DNA of 64,000 nucleotides from DASXRC01 sp036506495 (GTDB taxonomy: Bacteria > Actinomycetota > Actinomycetes > Mycobacteriales > Micromonosporaceae). Of this stretch, positions 49,946 through 58,002 are shown piece after piece. The translations under genes were made by a program, and so were the position numbers. The stretch lies in assembly GCA_036506495.1 (NCBI GenBank), contig DASXRQ010000232.1:1-64000 (forward strand), given 5' to 3'. The notes beneath the pieces were generated by a model, which saw only the letters and a list, made by a program, of their open reading frames with translations, was not told the origin of the DNA and ran no database searches. How positions within the stretch are numbered: position 1 is the first letter of the stretch; each line of letters opens with the position of its first letter.

Positions 49946-50605
49946 TCAGACCCGCCAGCGGGCGGCGAGCTCGTCCGGGGTGGGCGGGGGCCCTGGCAGG
50001 GCGTCGCCGGCGCCTGGCCGCAGGGCGGCCAGCACCAGCGACAGGTAGCGGTGGCGCAGCTCGGAGGTGCGCCGCTCGTCGCCGAGCCGCACCGACGCGA
50101 TCTGCTCGAGGATCAGCCCGATGTCGGCGACTTCGATGTCGGGTCGCAGCGCTCCCGCCGTGTGGAGTCGCTCGACGAGCTGGTGGTTGAGCTCGTCCGC
50201 GAGGATCGCGTCCTTGAACAGCTGCTCGCTCGGCCTGAACGTGCCGGCCAGCCGGGTCGTGAGCGAGGTGGATCCTGCGTCCACGACCCGGCGCATGAAC
50301 GTCGCGAAAGACTCCCACGGGTCGCCTCCCGCCGCGAGTGAGTCCAGGGCAGCCCGCACCGCCTCCGTGTACGCGGCCAACCCGTCGGAGCACAGCGTGC
50401 GCAGTAGCTCCTCCTTGCTGGAGTAGCGGCGGTAGAGCGCGCTGATACCGACGCCGGCGCGTTCGGCGACGGCGGAGATCGGCGCACCTGGGTCCTCGAG
50501 GAACACCGCGCGGGCGGCCGCCAAGATCACCTCATCGTTGCGGGCGGCCTGAGCGCGCCGGCCGCTGAGCGCCGCGACCGGCTGCGTCGTTGTCGGGTCG
50601 GTCAT
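49946..50605 (-). CDS. TetR-family regulator of an efflux pump
   Basis: 219 residues. HTH: AARNDEVILAAARAVFLEDPGAPISAVAERAGVGISALYRRYSSKEELLRTLC. C-terminal ligand domain (about residues 80-210) of the usual size. The ATG at 50605 is chosen; a GTG at 50611 is possible. It is divergent from an MFS exporter of the DHA2 group, and three near-identical 19-bp sites lie between them (50624-50709), so it should repress both and be induced by an exported compound. It converges on the VOC gene (3-base gap). Confidence 0.93.
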   Translation of the reverse strand: MTDPTTTQPVAALSGRRAQAARNDEVILAAARAVFLEDPGAPISAVAERAGVGISALYRRYSSKEELLRTLCSDGLAAYTEAVRAALDSLAAGGDPWESFATFMRRVVDAGSTSLTTRLAGTFRPSEQLFKDAILADELNHQLVERLHTAGALRPDIEVADIGLILEQIASVRLGDERRTSELRHRYLSLVLAALRPGAGDALPGPPPTPDELAARWRV

Positions 50606-50623
50606 GGTCACCAGCGTACACCT

Positions 50624-50709
50624 GGAACGAAATATTCTGTTCTGCCAAAACTATTGGAACGGACCATTCCGCTCTGCTATGCTCTGAGGAGAACAGGACG
50701 ATCCGTTCC
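50624..50709. promoter_or_regulatory. Three 19-bp TetR operator sites
   Basis: GGAACGAAATATTCTGTTC (50624-50642), GGAACGGACCATTCCGCTC (50656-50674), and GAACAGGACGATCCGTTCC (50691-50709, the reverse strand reading GGAACGGATCGTCCTGTTC). All fit a GGAACGRA-N3-TYCYGYTC pattern. The three sit between the divergent TetR and MFS genes, covering the region where both promoters must be. Site 3 is inverted relative to the other two. Confidence 0.75.
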
Positions 50710-50731
50710 GGCAGAGGGAGACCTGAGAGTC

Positions 50732-52225
50732 ATGACCGCCAAGCGCCCGTGGCTGGGCCTGTTCGCCATCCTGGCCGCCACTCTCATGAACCTGCTCGAC
50801 TCCACGATCGTCAACGTCGCCGCCCCGTCGATCCGAGCGGAGCTGGGCGGCTCCTACACCGGCCTGCAATGGATCGTCGCGGGCTACACGCTCGCGCTGG
50901 CGGTCGGTCTGCTGACCGGGGGCCGGCTCGGGGACATGTACGGCCGGCGGCGAATGCTCATGATCGGGGTCGTCGGCTTCGTCGCCGCGTCCATCGCGTG
51001 CGCCGTCGCCCCGTCCATCGAGGCGCTCGTCGTCGCCCGCGTCCTTCAAGGCTTGTTCGGCGCTGTCATGATCCCGCAGGGGTTCGGACTCATCCGCGAC
51101 CTGTTCTCTCCGCAGACCATGGGCAAGGCGTACGGCATCTTCGGTCCGATGATCGGTCTGGCCACGATCCTTGGCCCGATCGTCGCCGGCCTGCTCGTCG
51201 ACGCCGACCTGTTCGGCACGGGCTGGCGTCCGATCTTCGCGATCAACGTGCCGCTCGGCGCGTTCGCGATCGTCGCCGGCCGGATCGCGCTGCCCGGCGC
51301 GTCGGCCGGCCAGACGGAGACCCGGCCGCGCCAGCTGGACGTGCCGGGCGTCGTGCTGGCCGGAGTGGCCATGTTCACGTTGGTGTTTCCGCTGGTTCAG
51401 GGGCGCGAGCTGGGTTGGCCAGCCTGGTCCCTGGCGATGGTAGCGCTCTCGGTCCCGGTCATCGGCGGGTTCGTGGCGTACCAGCTGCGGCGCCGACACG
51501 GCGGTGCCACACCACTGGTGGAGCTGAGCGTGTTCGCCAAGCGCTCGTTCGCCTCGGGCGTCGTCTTCGTGGTCGTCTTCTTCGGCGCCATCGTCGGCTT
51601 CTCGCTCGCCGTCGGGCTGTTCCTCCAACTCGGCCTCGGTTACAGCCCGACCCGCGCGAGCCTGACGATGGCCGCCTGGGCGGTCGGTGCGTTCGTCGGC
51701 TCCGGGTACAGCGCCGCCGCGATGGTCAAGCTCGGCCGGCGGATCCTCCACATCGGACTGTCGCTGATGGCCGTCGGTATCGCCGCGCTCTACGTCGAGT
51801 TTCGGGCCGTCGGCACGGCTATCGGCCCGTGGCACCTGACCGTTCCCCTGCTGGTGTTCGGGCTGGGCATGGGCATGATCTTCGTGCCGCTCTTCGGCAT
51901 CATCATGGGCGAGGTCGAGGACCGCGAGGTCGGTTCCGCGTCCGGCCTGCTCGAGGCCATCCAGCAGCTCGGCGCCTCCCTTGGCGTCGCCGTGCTCGGC
52001 ACGCTGTTCTTCGGGGTGGCCGGGTCGACCGTCGGGCACGGTCTGCTCGATGCGGCGACCGCGGTTCGCGCCGCGGGACTCGTCGCCCTGCTGACCCTCG
52101 CGCTGACCGCGGTAGCTTTCGGCCTCGGCTTCCTGCTGCCGCGCAGGGCCCGCGCACACGGCGAGGCGCCGGTCGAGACCGCGGCGCCGGCACCGACCGA
52201 GGAGCTCGTGCTCGTCGCCGCGTGA
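50732..52225 (+). CDS. MFS multidrug exporter (DHA2, EmrB/QacA type)
   Basis: 497 residues, 14 predicted helices. DHA2 signatures: TLMNLLDSTIVNVAAPSI (motif D1), GGRLGDMYGRRRMLMIG (motif A), and GPMIGLATILGPIVAGLLVD (motif C). It exports drugs or secondary metabolites with proton antiport. ATG at 50732 after AGAGGGAGAC; an earlier in-frame start at 50654 would include the operators and is unlikely. Terminator hairpin at 52245-52275. Confidence 0.93.
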   Translation: MTAKRPWLGLFAILAATLMNLLDSTIVNVAAPSIRAELGGSYTGLQWIVAGYTLALAVGLLTGGRLGDMYGRRRMLMIGVVGFVAASIACAVAPSIEALVVARVLQGLFGAVMIPQGFGLIRDLFSPQTMGKAYGIFGPMIGLATILGPIVAGLLVDADLFGTGWRPIFAINVPLGAFAIVAGRIALPGASAGQTETRPRQLDVPGVVLAGVAMFTLVFPLVQGRELGWPAWSLAMVALSVPVIGGFVAYQLRRRHGGATPLVELSVFAKRSFASGVVFVVVFFGAIVGFSLAVGLFLQLGLGYSPTRASLTMAAWAVGAFVGSGYSAAAMVKLGRRILHIGLSLMAVGIAALYVEFRAVGTAIGPWHLTVPLLVFGLGMGMIFVPLFGIIMGEVEDREVGSASGLLEAIQQLGASLGVAVLGTLFFGVAGSTVGHGLLDAATAVRAAGLVALLTLALTAVAFGLGFLLPRRARAHGEAPVETAAPAPTEELVLVAA

Positions 52226-52244
52226 TCCGCCGTTGAATGACGAT

Positions 52245-52275
52245 CGAAGCGCCGACCCGCCGGGTCGGCGCTTCG
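52245..52275. terminator. Terminator-like hairpin after the MFS gene
   Basis: CGAAGCGCCGACCC (52245-52258) and GGGTCGGCGCTTCG (52262-52275) form a 14-bp perfect stem with a 3-base loop, 20 bases after the MFS stop. No T-tract, as is common in actinobacteria. Confidence 0.75.
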
Positions 52276-52335
52276 GTCACCTGCGAGCGGGGAAAGGGGT
52301 CTACGGTCGGAGGGTCGCGCTACGGGAGGTCGGCC

Positions 52336-53216
52336 ATGCGGCTGAGCGTCAACCTCACGAACTACTCATGGCCGAGCGGGCCGAGCACGCTCGGTGCCGA
52401 GTTGGGTCGGGTCGGCCGCGCCGCCGACGAGGCGGGTATCGACACCCTCTGGGCCAGCGACCACCTGATCCAGGCGGATCCCACGGCGGTACCCGACTCG
52501 GAGATGCTCGAGGCGTACACCACCCTGGGTTTTCTCGCCTCGCAGACCGAGCGCGTGCGACTGGGCACGATGGTGACCGGCGTGACATTCCGGCCGCCGG
52601 CGGTGCTGATCAAGGCCGTCACGACCCTCGACGTGCTGTCCGGCGGGCGGGCCTGGCTGGGCATCGGAGCCGGCTACCACGGTGACGAAGCGCGTGCGAT
52701 GGGCCTCTCGCTGCCGCCGACGGGCGAGCGGTTCGATCGGCTCGAGGAGACGCTCCGGCTCGCGCTGCAGATGTGGTCGGGCGACACCGCGCCGTCGAGG
52801 GCGTCCACTATCGACTCGAGCGGCCCGTCAACAACCCGAACTCGCTGCGCCGGCCGCACCCGCCGATCCTGCTCGGCGGGGCCGGCGAGCGGAGGACGCT
52901 ACGGCTCGTGGCGCGGTACGCCGACGCGTGCAACCTGTTCGACATCCCCGACGGCGGCGCGACCGTGCGACACAAGCTCGCCGTTCTCGAACGCCACTGC
53001 GATGAGGTCGGCCGGCCCTATCGTGAGATCGAGAAGACGCTCAGCTCGCGGTTCGACCCGCAGGAGTCGGCGGGCGCGTTTGTCGACCGGTGCGCCGGGC
53101 TGGCCGCACTCGGCGTCGAGCACATCGTGTTCATCACGCCCGGGCCCTGGACCGCCGAATCGATCGGGCGCCTGGCGGGCGCCGTCAACGCGGTCAAGGC
53201 GCTCGAGCCGTCCTGA
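52336..53216 (+). pseudogene. LLM-class (probably F420-dependent) oxidoreductase, frameshifted
   Basis: The frame from the ATG at 52336 reads a luciferase-like monooxygenase: MRLSVNLTNYSWPSGPSTLG, GIDTLWASDHLIQADP, TERVRLGTMVTGVTFRPPAVLIKAVTTLDVLSGGRAWLGIGAGYH. At about 52790-52800 the frame is lost in GCGCCGTCGAGG (one missing base; a T in CCGTTCGAG restores it). It continues as EGVHYRLERPVNNPNSLRRPHPPILLGGAGERRTLRLVARYADACN to the stop at 53214-53216. A corrected protein would be about 293 residues, usual for the family. Otherwise well conserved, so the lesion is recent or a base-call error. Confidence 0.8.
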
Positions 53217-53228
53217 CGGGGAGGTCAC

Positions 53229-53708
53229 ATGTCGTATCCGGAGCCTCGGTACTTCGGCGAGACCGGCGAGGTCAGCGCGCGGTTCCGCAGAGTGGACCAG
53301 GCACCCGAGCTGCCGATGCGGTCGGGCAGCGCCAGCTACCTGGCGTCCGGCGGGTCGACCCACGGCATGTTCGGGCTGTATCGATGGGACATGGCCGGCC
53401 CGCCGGGCGGGCCTGACCCGCACTTCCACCGGACCATGTCCGAGTCGTTCTTCATCCTCTCCGGCACGGTCCGGCTCTACGACGGCCAGCGCTGGATCGA
53501 CGCGACGCCGGGTGACTTCTGCTACGTCCCGGAGGGTGGGATCCACGCATTCAAGAACGAGTCCGGCGAGCCCGCCTCGATGCTGATCCTGTTCGCGCCG
53601 GGCGCGCCGCGCGAGGGCTATTTCGAGGGTCTCGTGGCCGGGCTCGGCGACCTCAGCGAGGAGGAGCGGGCCGACTTCTTCGTCCGACACGACAATTACT
53701 GGCTCTGA
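53229..53708 (+). CDS. Cupin-domain protein
   Basis: 159 residues. Cupin_2-type barrel with the metal ligands PDPHFHRTMSESFFILSGTVRLYDGQRWIDATPGD and CYVPEGGIHAFKNESGEPASMLILF; H-x-H, then E, then H are all visible (about 67, 69, 74 and 108). GGAGGTCAC precedes the ATG. It lies 12 bases after the LLM gene and is likely transcribed with it; may be a dioxygenase or isomerase. Function unknown. Confidence 0.85.
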   Translation: MSYPEPRYFGETGEVSARFRRVDQAPELPMRSGSASYLASGGSTHGMFGLYRWDMAGPPGGPDPHFHRTMSESFFILSGTVRLYDGQRWIDATPGDFCYVPEGGIHAFKNESGEPASMLILFAPGAPREGYFEGLVAGLGDLSEEERADFFVRHDNYWL

Positions 53709-54076
53709 GCCGGGCCCGGGTTGCTCCCTGGCGGGGAGTGGGCGACGCGGCCCCCCAACCGCATCAAGCCACACTCACCCCGCCAGGACCGATGGCCGAC
53801 GGATTGAACCAACCCGCCCGACCCCGCGTACGGCGCCGAGACCCCCTGTGCACATGCCGCCCTGTGGACCGCGGCGAGGACCGATGTTCAGCAATCCGTG
53901 CGCTTGCGACCACGCTATGTGACGATCACGCGATCGCCAAATCGTCGGGCTGTTACCTGGATCACCAATCGACACCGCCGCGGCTCAAGGTCATCGCCAC
54001 TACCCGGAAGTTGAGCCTTGGAGGACGGGGGAGGGCGCAGTCTCCGTGTAGTTGCGGCCGGAGCCCCGTACGCGGC
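53709..54076. other. Gap with a hairpin, otherwise empty
   Basis: 368 bases. A perfect 10-bp inverted repeat CCTGGCGGGG (53727-53736) / CCCCGCCAGG (53778-53787) lies 18 bases after the cupin stop, with a 41-base loop; a weak terminator or repeat. From 53790 to 54076 I see no gene, remnant or repeat that I can support. Confidence 0.5.
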
Positions 54077-55021
54077 TCAGCCGAGGCCGGTGCGGAAGCC
54101 GTCGCGCCAGGTGGCGTACCGGGGCGCCCAGGCCAGCTCGCGGCGGGCCTTCGCGTTCGAGGACCCACGGACGCTGGTCATCGCGGCGACGCCGGCCGCG
54201 CCGATCATCAGCCGGGCCACCCAGGCCGGCAGCCGCAGTGGCGGCTTGGCGCCGATCGTCTGGGCCAGGTATGGCAGCCACTCGCGCACGGGGGCCGGTT
54301 CGTCGTCGACGATGTTGTACAGGCCCAGCGTCCCGGCGCCCTCGATGGCCTTCACGGTCGCCTCGGCCGCGTCGTCGATGTGCACGAACGACCACACGCC
54401 GGTTCCGCCGCCGACCACCGGGAGCTGCCGCTTCCGGATCATCTCGAGCACGATCCCGCCCTTGCCCAGAGCGTTGCCCGGGCCGTAGAACGCCCCGTAC
54501 CGCAGGGAGACACCCTCGATGTCACGTGCCGACGCCATCGTCGAGTCCACGTGGCGTACCGCTGCGAGGGTTTCGCGCGTCGCCGGCGTCGGGTCCGGGT
54601 CGAGCGGGTCCGCCTCGGTCTTGACCGGCCCGCCCGACCGCTCGTTGGGCCAGCCGGTGAAGCTCTGCGCGACGAACCGGCGGGCCCCGATCGACCGGGC
54701 GGCCGCGAGCAGGTTGTCCAGGCCCTCGGTCCGCAGCCGGTTGGTCGTCGCGAAGTACGCGTCGAACTTGCGATAGTTCGGCGACCCGGACAGGGCGGTC
54801 AGCTCGTGCACGACGACGTCGGGCTTGGCGTCCGCCACCGCGGTCAGCACCCGATCGCGGTCCAGCGCGTCGAGCACCGCGGGCTCCGCGCCCAGCGCCC
54901 GTACCTCGTCCGCCTTGGTCGCGTGCCGGGTCGTACCGACCACCTCGTGCCCACGGCTGACCAGCATCGGCACCAGCCGGTTCCCGAGCGCGCCGGTGGC
55001 GCCGGCCACAAAGATCCGCAT
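54077..55021 (-). CDS. NAD-dependent epimerase/dehydratase (ECF41-linked)
   Basis: 314 residues of the extended SDR fold. N-terminal NAD site MRIFVAGATGALGNRLVPMLVSRGHEVVGTTR (GATGALG), DVVVHELTAL, and a middle VSLRYGAFYGPGNAL, the YxxxK motif being not clear. FVHIDDAAEATVKAIEG is the family end segment. GAAGGGAGAAAGATC precedes the ATG. The ECF41-type promoter at 55048-55074 drives it, and the divergent gene is an ECF41 sigma factor. Its substrate is unknown; oxidoreductases of this kind are common ECF41 partners (COE genes). Confidence 0.88.
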   Translation of the reverse strand: MRIFVAGATGALGNRLVPMLVSRGHEVVGTTRHATKADEVRALGAEPAVLDALDRDRVLTAVADAKPDVVVHELTALSGSPNYRKFDAYFATTNRLRTEGLDNLLAAARSIGARRFVAQSFTGWPNERSGGPVKTEADPLDPDPTPATRETLAAVRHVDSTMASARDIEGVSLRYGAFYGPGNALGKGGIVLEMIRKRQLPVVGGGTGVWSFVHIDDAAEATVKAIEGAGTLGLYNIVDDEPAPVREWLPYLAQTIGAKPPLRLPAWVARLMIGAAGVAAMTSVRGSSNAKARRELAWAPRYATWRDGFRTGLG

Positions 55022-55047
55022 GATCTTTCTCCCTTCGCTACCCCTCC

Positions 55048-55074
55048 GACGGGATCGCGGTCGGCCGCGTGACA
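55048..55074 (-). promoter_or_regulatory. ECF41-type promoter of the epimerase gene
   Basis: On the minus strand TGTCAC (-35, 55074-55069) and CGTC (-10, 55051-55048) are separated by 17 bases, and the expected start lies about 20-25 bases before the epimerase ATG at 55021. This matches the published ECF41 consensus TGTCACA-N16/17-CGTC as I recall it. The divergent SigJ-type gene is the expected activator. Confidence 0.75.
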
Positions 55075-55093
55075 CGTCACGTGATTGGATCGG

Positions 55094-55993
55094 ATGGTGA
55101 CCGATGTCGCTGCCAACCACGACGAGCTGCGGCCGCTGATGTTCTCCATCGCGTACCGGATGCTGGGCAGCGTCGCCGAGGCCGAGGACGTGACGCAGGA
55201 GGCTTTCCTGCGGCTGCATCGCGACACGACGAGGCCGGCGTCGCCGGAGGCGTACGCGGCGACCATCACCACCCGGCTGGCCATCGACCACCTCCGGTCG
55301 GCCCGGGTCCGCCGCGAGCGCTACGTCGGACGTTGGCTGCCGGAGCCGCTGCTGACCACCGGCGAGGAGTACGACCCGGCGGTCCGGGCCGAGGTCACCG
55401 ACTCGCTGTCGCTGGCGTTCCTCGCGGTGCTGGAACGGCTTTCTCCGGTGGAGCGCGCGGTGTTCCTCCTGCGGGAAGTGTTCTCGTACGACTACGCCGA
55501 GATCGCCGAGATCGTCGGCAAGACGCCGCAGAACTGCCGGCAGATCCTCACTCGGGCCCGGGCGCACGTCGAACAGGCCAGGCCGCGGTTCGTGGTCTCG
55601 AACGCGCAGCGTGACGCGCTCGCCGAACGCTTCTTCGCGGCCTGCCGCGACGGCGACCTCGCCGGCCTCGAACGCCTGCTCGCCGAGGACGTCGAGTTCC
55701 ACGGGGACGGCGGCGGCAAGGCGCCGGCCCTTCGGAGGCCGGTCATCGGGCGGGTGCAGGTCGCCCGGTTCACCCTGGGTCTGGTACGCCAGGCGCGGCA
55801 TTACGCGCTGCGCATCGAGCCGGTGGTCGTCAACGGTCAGCCGGGCGCCCTCGTCGTCGATGCGGAGGACCGGATCCTGTCGGTGCTGGCGCTGGACGTC
55901 GCTGGGGATCGCATCCGCGGCATCTACAACGTGCTCAATCCGGACAAGCTCCGCCACCTTCGCGACCCTCGCGGCCTTCTTCCGCCGATCTAG
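55094..55993 (+). CDS. sigJ: ECF41/SigJ-type RNA polymerase sigma factor
   Basis: 299 residues. Sigma region 2: LRPLMFSIAYRMLGSVAEAEDVTQEAFLRLHR. Region 4: LSPVERAVFLLREVFSYDYAEIAEIVGKTPQNCRQILTRARAHV. A C-terminal SnoaL-like domain (about residues 180-290; FFAACRDGDLAGLERLLAEDVEFHGDGGGKAPALRRPVIGR and GDRIRGIYNVLNPDKLRHL) is fused; in ECF41 factors this domain, with the end motif near NPDKL, regulates activity instead of an anti-sigma factor. ATG at 55094. Divergent from its likely target, an epimerase. Confidence 0.95.
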   Translation: MVTDVAANHDELRPLMFSIAYRMLGSVAEAEDVTQEAFLRLHRDTTRPASPEAYAATITTRLAIDHLRSARVRRERYVGRWLPEPLLTTGEEYDPAVRAEVTDSLSLAFLAVLERLSPVERAVFLLREVFSYDYAEIAEIVGKTPQNCRQILTRARAHVEQARPRFVVSNAQRDALAERFFAACRDGDLAGLERLLAEDVEFHGDGGGKAPALRRPVIGRVQVARFTLGLVRQARHYALRIEPVVVNGQPGALVVDAEDRILSVLALDVAGDRIRGIYNVLNPDKLRHLRDPRGLLPPI

Positions 55994-56035
55994 GCCGAAT
56001 ACTGGTGAGTTGACCTCTGACCACCAGAATTCGCC

Positions 56036-56464
56036 CTAGATCGACCGTGCCGGCGGGGAAGCCGACCAGCCCGACCACCGCTCGACGTCCAGGGCGAGCA
56101 CGGGCCCGGGCGGCGGCTCCGCGGCGTACTGCCGATACTTGCCGACGAGCGCGGCGAGCGCGCGGCCGGACTCGGCCGGGTCGTCGACGACCCGGGCCCG
56201 CGCGTCCAGGCGCACCCACCACAAAGCCGACCAGTCTTCGTGGTACGCGTCGATGAGCAGGCAGGCGCGGCCGGTCGCCTTGATGTTGGCGACCCGGCGC
56301 AGCCGGGTGCCGCGCTTCGGCTTCCGGTCGACGGCGGTGTACGCCGCCTCGCCGAGCAGCACGAAGCAGACCGGCACCGCGTGTGGCCGCCCGTCGGCGT
56401 CCACTGTGGCCAGCCGGCCGACCCGCGCGGCCTCGACCAGGCGGCGCATGCTCGCGGCGTCCAT
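56036..56464 (-). CDS. PPOX-class (probably F420-dependent) oxidoreductase, TIGR03668 type
   Basis: 142 residues of the split-barrel PPOX fold: MRRLVEAARVGRLATVDADGRPHAVPVCFVLLGEAAYTAVDRKPKRG, LRRVANIKATGRACLLIDAYHEDWSALWWVRLDARARVVDD. Length and text match the TIGR03668 F420-dependent group (Rv1155-like). ATG at 56464. It is 5 bases after the YbaK-like gene and may be coupled to it. Cofactor is inferred from the family. Confidence 0.85.
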   Translation of the reverse strand: MDAASMRRLVEAARVGRLATVDADGRPHAVPVCFVLLGEAAYTAVDRKPKRGTRLRRVANIKATGRACLLIDAYHEDWSALWWVRLDARARVVDDPAESGRALAALVGKYRQYAAEPPPGPVLALDVERWSGWSASPPARSI

Positions 56465-56469
56465 TTCGT

Positions 56470-56934
56470 CTACGCCTCCGGGTCCGTGATGTCCGCCAGC
56501 GTCGCGTCGAGTGCGCGGAGCGCCTCGTCGGCGTCGACCGCCACCGCGACGCCGTGTTCGCCGGCACCGAGGGTGATCCGCCGTCCGCGGATCCGCTCGT
56601 CCGCGACGACCGGCCACGCCGTCGTCGCGCCGAACGGGGTTATCGTGCCGCGCTCGTAGCCCGTGGCCCGCCTCGCCGCGTCCGCGTCCGGCAGGGAGAG
56701 CCGGCTGACGCCGAGCAGCGCCCGCAGCTTCGGCCAGGAGATGACGCGATCGCCCGGCACCAGCGCGAACACGAAGTCATCGACGCCGCGGCGTACGACG
56801 ATCGTCTTGACCACGTCCGGGACCGCCACGCCACGCGCGGCGGCCGCCTCGGTCAGGCTACCCACCGGGCCATGCCGGATCAGGCGGTACGCCACGGCCG
56901 CCCTGTCGAGCGCCTCGAGCGCCGGGCCGGCCAT
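56470..56934 (-). CDS. YbaK/EbsC-type aminoacyl-tRNA deacylase
   Basis: 154 residues: ALEALDRAAVAYRLIRHGPVGSLTEAAAARGVAVPDVVKTIVVRRG, VFALVPGDRVISWPKLRALLGVSRLSLPDADAARRATGYERGTITPFG. The motifs GYERGTITPFG and KTIVVRR are from the YbaK/ProRS-INS fold that hydrolyses mischarged tRNA (Cys-tRNAPro and similar). ATG at 56934. Same strand as the PPOX gene that follows. Confidence 0.88.
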   Translation of the reverse strand: MAGPALEALDRAAVAYRLIRHGPVGSLTEAAAARGVAVPDVVKTIVVRRGVDDFVFALVPGDRVISWPKLRALLGVSRLSLPDADAARRATGYERGTITPFGATTAWPVVADERIRGRRITLGAGEHGVAVAVDADEALRALDATLADITDPEA

Positions 56935-56977
56935 GCCGGCCAGCGTAACGACCGGCGTCGGCTGGCATCTCGGGGCG

Positions 56978-57367
56978 TCAGCCGGCGGCGCGCTCGGCTG
57001 CGCTGCGCACGACACAGAACTCGTTGCCCGCCGGGTCGGTCAGGACCGCCCAGCCTGTGCCGTCGGGCCGGCGCTGGTCGTCGTACAGCGTCGCGCCGAG
57101 GCCGAGCAGGCGCGTCACCTCCTCGTCGCGGGTGCGCTCGACCGGCTCCAGATCCAGGTGCATCCGGTTCTTGACCGTCTTGCCCTCCGGGACGGGGATG
57201 AAGAGCAGGCTGATGCCATCGTGCGAGGTCACTATCCGGCCCTCCGGATCGCCCGGCCGGTTGGGGTCGTCCGGATCCTCCAGCCAGCCCGTGGCCGCAC
57301 TCCAGAACGTCGCCAACAGGTACGGGTCGGCGCAGTCGACCGTGATGGTGCGAATGTGCAACGTCAT
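56978..57367 (-). CDS. VOC-family (Glyoxalase_6) protein
   Basis: 129 residues, one VOC unit: LHIRTITVDCADPYLLATFWSAATGW, ISLLFIPVPEGKTVKNRMHLDLEP and TDPAGNEFCVV. Same PVPEGKxVKNRxHLDL and GNEFC motifs as the two-domain protein at 49259-49942, so probably paralogous. It is 43 bases upstream of the YbaK-type gene on the same strand. Function unknown. Confidence 0.87.
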   Translation of the reverse strand: MTLHIRTITVDCADPYLLATFWSAATGWLEDPDDPNRPGDPEGRIVTSHDGISLLFIPVPEGKTVKNRMHLDLEPVERTRDEEVTRLLGLGATLYDDQRRPDGTGWAVLTDPAGNEFCVVRSAAERAAG

Positions 57368-57462
57368 GCCGCGTCCTCTCGGCGTCGGCCCGGCCGGGCG
57401 CCGGCCAGTATGCCAGTCCCGGTTTGGCGGGCACGATCGATTTCGCGGCCTACAGTGGCCTG

Positions 57463-58002
57463 GTGGCGAAACGACTCGAGACCGCGCGCCTGATCCTCCG
57501 GCCGTGGCGGCCCGAGGACGCCGACGCGGCGCTGGGCATCTACGGAGAGACCGGGGTGGCTCGCTGGCTCAGCCCGGCGATGGACAGCGTGCCCGACGTG
57601 GCGGCGATGCGTCTCGTGCTCCAGCAATGGGTCGCCGAGGACGCCCGCTTGGTCTCACCCGCTGGCCGGTGGGCCGTCCAGCTCAAGGACGACGGCCGCG
57701 TGGTCGGCGGAGCCGTCCTGCTCCCGCTCCCGCCGCGCGGCGACGACCTGGAGATGGGGTGGCAGCTGCGGCCGGACGCCTGGGGCCAGGGGTACGCGAC
57801 GGAGGCCGGCCGCGCGCTGGCCCGGTGGGCGTTCGACGAGGGCTTCGAGGAGGTGCTGGCGGTGGCCAGGCCCGCCAACACCCGCGCGGTGGCGACCGCA
57901 CGCCGGATCGGGATGGACTGGGTCGGCGAGACCGAGAAGTACTACGGCATGCGCTTGCAGGTGTTCCGGCTGCGCCCAAGCGATCTGGACGCGGAGAGCT
58001 AG
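57463..58002 (+). CDS. GNAT-family N-acetyltransferase (RimJ/RimL type)
   Basis: 179 residues from the GTG at 57463. VAKRLETARLILRPWRPEDADAALGIYGETGVARWLSP is the RimJ/RimL start. The acetyl-CoA loop is MGWQLRPDAWGQGYATEAGRALARWAF (Q/R-x-x-G-x-G/A), and NTRAVATARRIGMDWVGETE ends the domain. TACAGT is 6 bases before the GTG, suggesting leaderless expression; the frame is open further upstream to 57424. The 3' end overlaps the convergent threonine-synthase-like gene by 4 bases. Substrate unknown. Confidence 0.88.
   Translation: MAKRLETARLILRPWRPEDADAALGIYGETGVARWLSPAMDSVPDVAAMRLVLQQWVAEDARLVSPAGRWAVQLKDDGRVVGGAVLLPLPPRGDDLEMGWQLRPDAWGQGYATEAGRALARWAFDEGFEEVLAVARPANTRAVATARRIGMDWVGETEKYYGMRLQVFRLRPSDLDAES

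Noticed and set aside
54077..55957. 626-residue minus-strand frame covering epimerase and sigma factor
   Set aside because: Only its last 314 residues are the epimerase; the upstream part is antisense to the sigma factor and crosses the promoter.
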